NCBI GenBank assembly: GCA_017643645.1
Contig: JAEPNB010000005.1
Location: 186,001-250,000, forward strand
Length of the DNA stretch: 64,000 nucleotides
Reading direction: 5' to 3'
DNA from: Balneola sp.
GTDB lineage: Bacteria > Bacteroidota > Rhodothermia > Balneolales > Balneolaceae
Part shown: in pieces, positions 18,959-25,653 of the stretch
Position numbering within the stretch: position 1 is the first letter of the stretch
Layout of the letters: each line of letters begins with the position of its first letter
Translations under genes and position numbers: made by a program
The notes under the pieces: generated by a model
Databases searched by the model: none
What the model saw: only the letters and a program-made list of their open reading frames with translations
What the model was told of the DNA's origin: nothing

Positions 18959-19342
18959 TTACTTCAGCAACTGCATTCCTTTGAGTTTGGAAGCTTTTTT
19001 ATCGAAGGTAATTGTTTCAACACCTTGATTAATATTTATCTGATTTATCAGGCAGTCAGAAAAGTCTGCAGAGGTATTTAAAAAATCCGACAGAGCTCTT
19101 TTTACTATTACCTGATCAAAGAAATAAAAACCTTCTGTTTCAAACAGAAAATCAATTGCCCAAACAAATTCTTCTTTAGTGTAGCCATACATTTTCTGAA
19201 TTACCCAAGACAACTCAGAAAGTACAACTTCATTTATATATAGGATTGCTCCATTATCGACTAGTTCTTTAACTTTTCGTGCTTGTTCTTCTACGTCTCT
19301 AACTAAGAAGCGGGCCAGAATGTTAGTATTTGCCGCTATCAC
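18959..19342 (-). CDS. PIN-domain toxin (VapC-like) with first catalytic Asp replaced by Asn
   Basis: PIN ribonuclease toxin downstream of, and overlapping by four bases, an AbrB-type antitoxin. It begins MIAANTNILARFLVRD at a GTG. In active relatives the second block reads DTN, but here the codon is AAT (Asn5). The other acidic positions remain: Glu in ELSWVIQ, Asp in FSDCLINQ and Asp in TITFDKK. The missing metal ligand suggests weak or no nuclease activity, with the pair perhaps kept for regulation or decaying. PIN assignment is firm; inactivity is inference. Confidence 0.82.
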   Translation of the reverse strand: MIAANTNILARFLVRDVEEQARKVKELVDNGAILYINEVVLSELSWVIQKMYGYTKEEFVWAIDFLFETEGFYFFDQVIVKRALSDFLNTSADFSDCLINQININQGVETITFDKKASKLKGMQLLK

Positions 19343-19593
19343 TTTTTCTTATATTTTTTCCGGATGTATTCTTCAATTCCTTCATTCATCTCTTCTACGG
19401 TATAAGCTTTTTGATCCTCCCTGAACAGAATACCATACGCTTCAGATGGAGATCTTTTTGCAGACGTTATCCGGACTGAATTTGAAGACTCTATTTCAAA
19501 ATTGATAATATCCCCGGGCTTTAGATGTAGTTTATCCCTGACTTTTTTAGGGATGGTAACCTGACCTTTGGATGTTATAGTAGCACTGGACAT
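19339..19593 (-). CDS. AbrB/MazE-type antitoxin
   Basis: Eighty-four residues with an N-terminal swapped-hairpin AbrB DNA-binding domain (ATITSKGQVTIPKKVRD, LHLKPGDIINFEI) and a charged C-terminal tail (about 50-84) that should wrap the PIN partner. It is the first gene of the pair and overlaps the toxin start by four bases. An inverted repeat sits directly upstream of its ATG, as expected for an autoregulated antitoxin. Confidence 0.88.
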   Translation of the reverse strand: MSSATITSKGQVTIPKKVRDKLHLKPGDIINFEIESSNSVRITSAKRSPSEAYGILFREDQKAYTVEEMNEGIEEYIRKKYKKK

Positions 19594-19594
19594 A

Positions 19595-19624
19595 TTCCTT
19601 ACTTTTCTTACCTGATGTAAGGAA
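19595..19624 (-). promoter_or_regulatory. Palindromic operator candidate for the AbrB-PIN pair
   Basis: TTCCTTAC and GTAAGGAA form an 8-bp inverted repeat just upstream of the antitoxin ATG, with an extra CTTAC half-site inside. Location and symmetry fit autoregulation by the AbrB-type antitoxin. Confidence 0.5.
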
Positions 19625-19652
19625 CATAATCCCCATTGATCAAATTTGAAAA

Positions 19653-20732
19653 TTAATACTCAATCTTATTCCCTAATAAATAACCATAAGGCTTAAGTTC
19701 TTCTATTTGTTCAAAGATCACACGTAGAATTCCGATCAAAGGTACAAACAGGATCATTCCTGAAATGCCCCAAAGTTCTCCCCCAATAATTAACGCCAAC
19801 ATCGCCATAAACGGGTTGATTGAAACTTTGGAGCCTACAATTCTTGGTGTGATGAAATTACCTTCCAGAAACTGAACCGTTCCAAAAACCGCAATCACCA
19901 ACAACGGTGTCAGTAGAGTATCTCCCAACAAAAAAGCGAATAAAAGAGGCGGCAATGCTCCAATAATAATACCGATATAAGGAATCACCGCTAAAAGAGA
20001 CGCAAACACTCCGAAGAAAATAGCGTGTTCTAATCCTATCAACAATAAACCGGTTGTATTTAAAACGGCTAAAATTCCAATTACTGTAAGCATGCCAACT
20101 AAATAGTTTTGGGTGACTTCTTGCACGTTGTCAAGCACACCGTCGATCATGGAATTCCCTTCTTTACGCTCAAACAATTTCCTAAAAAAGGTCTGATACA
20201 TATCTTTATAATACAGCATGAAAAAGATAAAAATTGGTAACAGCGACATCAGCGTAAAAGCACTTGTTGTTGCACTAACAACTGAACCGATGTATTGCCC
20301 ACTTTTGTCGATTAGGTTACTAAAGCCCTGCTCCAGATAATCAGTTCTTTCCTCTTCAGAAATACCTACTGTTTCTTCTAAAAATTGAACTCCTTCAGCA
20401 GTTACAGATTTGAGCCTTTCGGTTACTTCCGGAATCCGTTCGGAAAACTGAACGAATTGTGCTGAGATCAGACTCACAATTCCGCTAAAAACAACCAGCA
20501 CAAGTAACAATGTCAGAATTATGCTGAATGCCCTTCCTAACTTCCAGCTTTCGAGTTTACTTACTATAGGATTCAGCAGCATCGATATAAAAGCAGCAAA
20601 AGCCAAAGGCATCAGAATAAACTTTCCGTAGCTCAAAATTACAAACAGAAGTGATAGTCCTATTAAAGTAACTGAAGACTTCAGCCAAAAAGGATATTTA
20701 TTTTTTGAAGGACTAGTGGAGTGGTGTTTCAT
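19653..20732 (-). CDS. AI-2E family transporter (PerM-like)
   Basis: Polytopic inner-membrane protein of the AI-2E/PerM exporter family: about eight hydrophobic segments, a soluble loop around residues 85-145, and the conserved C-terminal GGELWGISGMILFVPLIGILRV region. The 359-residue length is typical. Members export varied solutes (an autoinducer-2 role applies to few of them), so the substrate is open. Its start overlaps the end of the DUF4153 gene by four bases, suggesting co-transcription. Confidence 0.85.
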   Translation of the reverse strand: MKHHSTSPSKNKYPFWLKSSVTLIGLSLLFVILSYGKFILMPLAFAAFISMLLNPIVSKLESWKLGRAFSIILTLLLVLVVFSGIVSLISAQFVQFSERIPEVTERLKSVTAEGVQFLEETVGISEEERTDYLEQGFSNLIDKSGQYIGSVVSATTSAFTLMSLLPIFIFFMLYYKDMYQTFFRKLFERKEGNSMIDGVLDNVQEVTQNYLVGMLTVIGILAVLNTTGLLLIGLEHAIFFGVFASLLAVIPYIGIIIGALPPLLFAFLLGDTLLTPLLVIAVFGTVQFLEGNFITPRIVGSKVSINPFMAMLALIIGGELWGISGMILFVPLIGILRVIFEQIEELKPYGYLLGNKIEY

Positions 20733-22603
20733 TGATTGGTTGTTAGATATAATGTGAATTGGATATTACTCAGGCTGGCATCATCTCCTGAATTGCCGCT
20801 TACAGCATGAATCACCATCATTATCGAAAGATTTTCATTTTCTACTGAAGCAGTCATTACCTCTGCCGGAACTCTGCTATCATAAGAACCGGACGGATAA
20901 TTCTTCTGAAGATATTCGATTTTATCTTTAAGGTATATTGTAATTAATTCCTGACCCTCTCTGTTTTTAATTAAGAAAGTGAATTCGTCAAAGTTTGGTG
21001 ACAGCTTCAGCTCTTGCTCTCCGGCAGTTATTGTCACCTCAGGTGTTCCTGTAAAAAATCTTAGCCGGTTAAACGAATAATCATATGATGAAATATCAAC
21101 AGCGGTCTTAGATTCTGCATCAAATTCATAATATCTGTTTTGATTCAGGGAATCTGTAATCACATTCTCCCATTCATTTACATATTCTATCCCCATTAAT
21201 AGAACGACTTTTTCCGCTTTAGTTCTGAATTCAAGATCCTCGTTTTCAATTGCATCAATTTCTGTCTTTAAATCAGCATTAAACAAAGGCTCTAATGAGT
21301 TTAGGTCATGATTGTCAATCATATAGCGAACTATAGATGAAACCTCCGAACGATCTTCAAATGCTATCGTGCTTTCCGCTTTTAATATTGTTCCGTTTTC
21401 ACTTAGTATATTATTTTTTTCAAGAATCTCAGAAATTCTACCACTTTGACTTCTTTCCGAAACCGAAAATGCACTAAATGGTCCAAAGCTAATTCCTAAC
21501 CCCACCAAGGCAAGAGAAACCGGGATTACTTTAATATTTTTGGTTTTACTTATTATGAAATAGAGTACAATACCCGCTAACCAGACTGCAAGCGTTGCTA
21601 CATAATAGCGGTTAATGGTAACTCCGTATTCAGAAATTCTTGTCCCTATTGATACAAAAAGTAACACCACAAGAGGAACCAAACCGATGTAGTAAAGCTT
21701 TGAATAGAATCGAATCCAGTTATTTTTAGCTTCGTCTTTTATCGGGTGAAGTAATAACAATGAAAAAATACCTGCTATTGAAAAACTGAGAACCAAATTA
21801 GCCACCCAACCGGTTGGAAGCTCCCACTGCACTATGATCTTAATAAGATAGCTGTACAGAATAAGTATGTAGATGGTTACTATTGGGATCAGTACATACT
21901 GTACAAAAACCTTCAGCGCTTTCGGATATTCGGTAACTGATGGCTCAAATTCACCGATCTTCGGAACTCTTGCCAGAAAAAAGAAGGTGTTGAAAACTCC
22001 CACTAAAAAGACCCACAATTGCATGTACCGCTCATCTTTGATATCGAATCCCAGGAGATTATCAATAGACAGTAGAGCGATGCTCAATCCAAAGAAAAGT
22101 ACTGCGCTGTACAAGGCTGAAATGAGGAAATTCAAAAACAACGTTTTGTTGTATCCCCAGAACTCGTTCACATTTGGATTTTTTATAAAGGGGGCAAAAG
22201 CAACAAAAAGATGACAGATCAAAAACAGAACAAAATATCTGTAAAACGTTTCATTTGCTCCTTCCGTCATGTATCCCTCCGGAAGAAAGTAATAACTGAT
22301 CAACAGTAGGATCCCAATACTTTTTGCGATGATTTTTTTAGAGCCATTCCATTTCAAAGATTCTGAAAGAGTCTGGATGCCCGTGAAAAGAGAAGTTCCG
22401 AGCACCGAAACAAAGATCATATCACTTAGCCAATAATAATCTTTAGTGTTTTCAAAATCGATTTCTGAGAACCAGATCGCTGAGACCGTTGCCATCAAGG
22501 CACAAACTACTGCAAAAGGAAATCGGGCAGAGGCTTTTATACTTCTTGAAGCTAATTCATTTACAGATGGAATTGATAATCTCATAGCCTGCATTTTGTT
22601 CAA
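20729..22603 (-). CDS. DUF4153 domain-containing membrane protein
   Basis: Protein of 624 residues with about ten or eleven hydrophobic helices in the first two thirds, and a soluble, probably exported C-terminal part (about 385-624) without recognisable catalytic motifs. The N-terminal membrane portion resembles the DUF4153 family (FPFAVVCALMATVSAIW and the regularly spaced helices). The function of the family is not established. It overlaps the AI-2E gene by four bases. Confidence 0.65.
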   Translation of the reverse strand: MNKMQAMRLSIPSVNELASRSIKASARFPFAVVCALMATVSAIWFSEIDFENTKDYYWLSDMIFVSVLGTSLFTGIQTLSESLKWNGSKKIIAKSIGILLLISYYFLPEGYMTEGANETFYRYFVLFLICHLFVAFAPFIKNPNVNEFWGYNKTLFLNFLISALYSAVLFFGLSIALLSIDNLLGFDIKDERYMQLWVFLVGVFNTFFFLARVPKIGEFEPSVTEYPKALKVFVQYVLIPIVTIYILILYSYLIKIIVQWELPTGWVANLVLSFSIAGIFSLLLLHPIKDEAKNNWIRFYSKLYYIGLVPLVVLLFVSIGTRISEYGVTINRYYVATLAVWLAGIVLYFIISKTKNIKVIPVSLALVGLGISFGPFSAFSVSERSQSGRISEILEKNNILSENGTILKAESTIAFEDRSEVSSIVRYMIDNHDLNSLEPLFNADLKTEIDAIENEDLEFRTKAEKVVLLMGIEYVNEWENVITDSLNQNRYYEFDAESKTAVDISSYDYSFNRLRFFTGTPEVTITAGEQELKLSPNFDEFTFLIKNREGQELITIYLKDKIEYLQKNYPSGSYDSRVPAEVMTASVENENLSIMMVIHAVSGNSGDDASLSNIQFTLYLTTNQ

Positions 22604-22677
22604 TGATCATAATGAAAATCAATATTTTGAATCTGCTTTCCAAAGAGATTGTTTCACTGCCCTTTTTTGTAATCTGT

Positions 22678-24327
22678 TTAGTTGCTGTTTTCTAAAGAAA
22701 ATTGAAGTTTGAAACTGGTGCCTCCATTTTCTGATTGCACGTCCAGTGTCCCTTTTAACTGATTTGTTAGTGTTTTAATCAATTTCATGCCCAGGCTTTT
22801 CGAGTCTTTATCTTTTTTTTCAATATTGGAAAAACCCACCCCGTTATCTTTTATTTCCAAGAAGCATTCATTGCCTGATTTGTTCAGACTCAAACTAACG
22901 GTGCCTTCATTCAATTCCTTAAATGCGTGCTTATAGGAATTCACTATTATTTCGTTAATAATCAAACCTAAAGGGATCGCCTTTTCAATCGGAAGACTTA
23001 TTTTATCGCAATCATGAACTATATTAATCTCTTTATCAGGGGTTTTTAATGTTGCTTCGAGGGAATGGCAAAGGCGATCCAGATACTCTGAAAATTGAAC
23101 ATTTGCAAAGTCTTCTGTTTGATATAGTGTTTCATGAACAAAACCCATCGACTTAATTCTGAATTTAGCATCATCAAGTACTTTTTTGATACCCGGATTA
23201 TTGTTCCTCATTCGTTGTAAGTCAAGTAATGCAATTACTACTGCAAGATTATTTTTTACTCTGTGATGGATTTCATTCAATAAAGTTTCCTTCTCAGAAA
23301 GAGATTCTTTTAACCGCTCTTCAGCAATAGTAAGAGATCTCGTTCGTGCTTCCACTTTCTTCTTTAGTTCAGTATTCCAACTGGTTATTACAAAAACAGC
23401 ACCTATACCTACACAAAAGACGATCCAGATAGAAACCCACGTAATGATTCCAAATGATTCTATCGAGCTTACAATTGCTTCACTTGTAAGGGTTTTCATT
23501 GTGTGTATTTGTTCAGCAATCCTTTTTTTCGCGAGATAATCCCCTGAAAAAATAAATACTGATATCACTACCGTTATCAAAATGACTGTGCTGTAAATCC
23601 ATTTTGTAGAAACTTCTTTTTTTTCCGGAAATTCGAATGTTTTCTCTTTCCATTTTTCCAGAGCTGGTGAACAGATGTATAAAACCGGGGCTATAATAAA
23701 AACAGTTTGAAGAAAAGAACCTGACCACCAGCCGTTCCACATGTAAATGGTTTCTGAAGCATTTAAATTATGCTCCAGACTCCAGATAAAAGTCCCGAGA
23801 GAGCTTGCCGTGGAAGCCACAAAGGATGTCCCTACATATAATACGATGCTGCTCACTGATCTTAACTGATAGGAAAAATTTAAACAGTGATATACGATCG
23901 CATAAATTGAAAGAGTGAATGTGAACGACAGTCCGAATAATATAGCCCAAAAGGGATCCAGGCTACTGAAAACTCCTATAATGAACATGGATAAAAACAC
24001 CACTATAAAAGACCATTCAAAACCGAACCAAAACAACAACAATAAACCAATTATCATGGACGGATTAAGAATGAAAATTTTTAAAAGCTCATTTTTATTT
24101 CCATCCGGTTCAATCCAGTCGGAAGGTAAATTTTTCAGAGAGAACCATATAGTTCCGGAAATTAAAAGAATCCAGCCGATCAGAATCAGGATCACTCGCT
24201 TGTCGAATGGTTTATATCTTCCAAGAATAAAGTCCAGATGTATCGGTTTCCACATATTTTCAGTGTTTTTTGATCGCTTTATTGCTTTAAAGTCGCGCTT
24301 CTTAAGTATTTGGTCTTTTATCCCCAA
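22678..24327 (-). CDS. Membrane sensor histidine kinase (HisKA_2/HATPase type)
   Basis: N-terminal multi-helix membrane sensor (about residues 35-245, MASE1-like in pattern), another pair of helices near 265 and 310, a short coiled coil, then a HisKA_2-type dimerisation domain with the phospho-accepting His in LLNEIHHRVKNNL. The HATPase domain has an N box (LIINEIIVNSYKHAF), a G1 box (DNGVGF) and a final glycine block (NGGTSFKLQF). No response regulator is adjacent, so its partner is encoded elsewhere. The signal sensed is unknown. Confidence 0.85.
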   Translation of the reverse strand: MGIKDQILKKRDFKAIKRSKNTENMWKPIHLDFILGRYKPFDKRVILILIGWILLISGTIWFSLKNLPSDWIEPDGNKNELLKIFILNPSMIIGLLLLFWFGFEWSFIVVFLSMFIIGVFSSLDPFWAILFGLSFTFTLSIYAIVYHCLNFSYQLRSVSSIVLYVGTSFVASTASSLGTFIWSLEHNLNASETIYMWNGWWSGSFLQTVFIIAPVLYICSPALEKWKEKTFEFPEKKEVSTKWIYSTVILITVVISVFIFSGDYLAKKRIAEQIHTMKTLTSEAIVSSIESFGIITWVSIWIVFCVGIGAVFVITSWNTELKKKVEARTRSLTIAEERLKESLSEKETLLNEIHHRVKNNLAVVIALLDLQRMRNNNPGIKKVLDDAKFRIKSMGFVHETLYQTEDFANVQFSEYLDRLCHSLEATLKTPDKEINIVHDCDKISLPIEKAIPLGLIINEIIVNSYKHAFKELNEGTVSLSLNKSGNECFLEIKDNGVGFSNIEKKDKDSKSLGMKLIKTLTNQLKGTLDVQSENGGTSFKLQFSLENSN

Positions 24328-24375
24328 AAAATGATGAAATGCATTATTATTAAATAAAATCTTAAGGTAAAAAGC

Positions 24376-24418
24376 TACAAAAAATAAACAGAACTCCTTG
24401 GGATGTTTATTTTTTGTA
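24376..24418. repeat. Perfect 15-bp inverted repeat in the divergent kinase/epimerase intergenic region
   Basis: The left arm TACAAAAAATAAACA (24376-24390) and the right arm TGTTTATTTTTTGTA (24404-24418) are exact reverse complements around a 13-base loop. It looks like a bidirectional terminator but lies between two genes that start outward, so it could instead be an operator or an RNA hairpin in a leader. Confidence 0.7.
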
Positions 24419-24558
24419 TTAAAGAAAAGGTATCAGCAAAAAAAAAGAGCCGGAACAAGACCTCCTCTAAATATCATTTTTAATTATTCATCCGCTTTAT
24501 TTCACTCGAAATTAAAATGATGAATACCTACTTTGTAGAAAATTAAATAATTTTTGTT

Positions 24559-24957
24559 ATGCATATAGACCATATCGGTATTGCCGTTAAAGACCTTGAA
24601 ACAGCTGTTAAAACCTATGAGAAAATTCTAAATCGTCCCTGCGACAAAAGAGAAGTTGTTGACAGCGAAAAAGTAGAAACAGCCTTTTTCAATACCGGTC
24701 AATCTAAAGTGGAATTACTTGGTGGCACAACTCCGGATTCGGTCATCAATAAATACATCGCCAAAAAAGGAGAAGGAATACACCACGTTGCTTTTGAAGT
24801 GAACGATATCCATTCCGAGCTGGACAGACTCAGAAAAGAAGGTTTTACTGTTCTGAATGAAGAACCTAAAGAAGGCGCTGATAACAAACTGGTGGCTTTT
24901 GTTCATCCCAAAGACAATCATGGAGTTTTGATCGAGCTTTGTCAGTCTAAAGCATAA
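24559..24957 (+). CDS. mce: Methylmalonyl-CoA epimerase (VOC superfamily)
   Basis: Interconverts the R and S forms of methylmalonyl-CoA in propionate metabolism. The single vicinal-oxygen-chelate unit is 132 residues. Metal ligands are visible in HIDHIGIAV at the start, EGIHHVAFEV in the middle and VLIELCQ at the end. Length and motif order match bacterial epimerases, and the mutase is not in the window. It is the last host gene before the tRNA-Pro locus where the mobile element sits. Confidence 0.92.
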   Translation: MHIDHIGIAVKDLETAVKTYEKILNRPCDKREVVDSEKVETAFFNTGQSKVELLGGTTPDSVINKYIAKKGEGIHHVAFEVNDIHSELDRLRKEGFTVLNEEPKEGADNKLVAFVHPKDNHGVLIELCQSKA

Positions 24958-24962
24958 TATAA

Positions 24963-24994
24963 TTGAGTTTTGCCATCTTCTGTCTGTATCTTTG
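24963..24994 (+). promoter_or_regulatory. Native tRNA-Pro promoter, now displaced from its tRNA
   Basis: A Bacteroidota-style promoter: TTG (24963-24965), 21 bases, TATCTTTG (24987-24994), ending 11 bases before the tRNA 5' end at 25006. Because the element has split the tRNA here, this promoter now reads through the tRNA 5' fragment into the left end of the element, in the direction of the primase gene. Confidence 0.5.
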
Positions 24995-25002
24995 TTTCGA
25001 AA

Positions 25003-25057
25003 AATCGGGGCGTGGCGTAGTCCGGTAGCGCACTCGGCTGGGGGCCGAGGGGTCGCA
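25003..25057 (+). repeat. attL: 55-bp direct repeat containing the 5' part of tRNA-Pro
   Basis: Identical over 55 bases to 39732-39786. It contains the tRNA-Pro acceptor 5' strand, D arm, anticodon arm and variable loop, then diverges (TAGCAATT instead of GGTTCAAAT), so the T arm and 3' acceptor strand are missing. It is therefore not a functional tRNA. Confidence 0.92.
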
Positions 25058-25107
25058 TAGCAATTAATTAGCTCTCAGCTGTTTTAAGCCTCATTTACTT
25101 ACCTTTT

Positions 25108-25148
25108 CCATTTCTCCGATAGCAATACGATAGTAGTTACTATGGTTT
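25108..25148. repeat. Subterminal motif shared with the integrase start region (left copy)
   Basis: CCATTTC, GATAGCAATACGATAGTAG and TTACTAT occur here in the same order and orientation as CCATTTC, GATAGTAATATGATAGTAG and TCTACTAT at 39628-39665 beside the integrase start codon. Each copy is about 50-105 bases inside its end of the element. Candidates are integrase or directionality-factor arm sites, or a degenerate duplicate of the integrase promoter. Confidence 0.55.
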
Positions 25149-25193
25149 TGGATTTTATTTACTGGAATATGTGAAGATTGAATATCGGATGCC

Positions 25194-25224
25194 AGTGGCG
25201 AAGTGGCGTAGATAATGAAAACTT
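25194..25224 (+). promoter_or_regulatory. Tandem octamer element, copy 1
   Basis: AGTGGCGA AGTGGCGT, then 7 bases, then GAAAACTT. It is one of at least six copies of the same tandem octamer pattern within this element and lies upstream of the primase gene. Confidence 0.6.
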
Positions 25225-25426
25225 TTTTTCAAGAAATTTGATGCGAAGTATCAAGCTCCTTTAGAAAAAATTGTTGATAATTATTTGCTACAAATAAGGG
25301 AAAAGTTGTATATTTTGCTTTACATAATATTAAAATTATTACCTCCTGCGCGTCAATAAGCAATATTTTAAGAAAATTCGGCACACTCTATAAGTAAAAG
25401 GTTCTTGAAATAAATTAAAAACAATG

Positions 25427-25457
25427 TTGTAACACTGAATGCAATTTCTTATCTTTG
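25427..25457 (+). promoter_or_regulatory. Candidate promoter for the primase gene
   Basis: TTG, 20 bases, TATCTTTG matches the Bacteroidota housekeeping promoter pattern and has the same box as the native tRNA promoter at the left border. It lies about 195 bases upstream of the primase start. Confidence 0.45.
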
Positions 25458-25653
25458 GCAGTAGTAAAAATTACCCTACCAAAAACTGACAACACCGCTT
25501 TTCAATTTTGCACTAATCTACCGAAAAGCAACAGACAACTTAGAAAATCTGAAAAAGGGCTAAAGGCATAAGGGGAAAGACCCCGCTGACAACCAAACTA
25601 ATCGAACATGCAGAAATAATTGCTGCTTGTCGATAAAATTTGGAGAAAGCATA

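Larger units (their letters stand above)
25149..25653. other. Non-coding left end of the element upstream of the primase
   Basis: No convincing ORF was seen here. The stretch holds a tandem octamer copy (25194-25209) with GAAAACTT at 25217-25224, a Bacteroidota-type promoter candidate (TTG 25427, TATCTTTG 25450), and a small GGGG-AAAGA-CCCC hairpin near 25572-25584. Together these suggest a long structured leader of nearly 200 bases before the primase start. Confidence 0.5.

Noticed and set aside
25006-25057. Second tRNA-Pro gene at the left end
   Set aside because: The T arm and 3' acceptor strand are absent (sequence diverges after the variable loop), so it cannot fold as a tRNA. It is the left attachment repeat.
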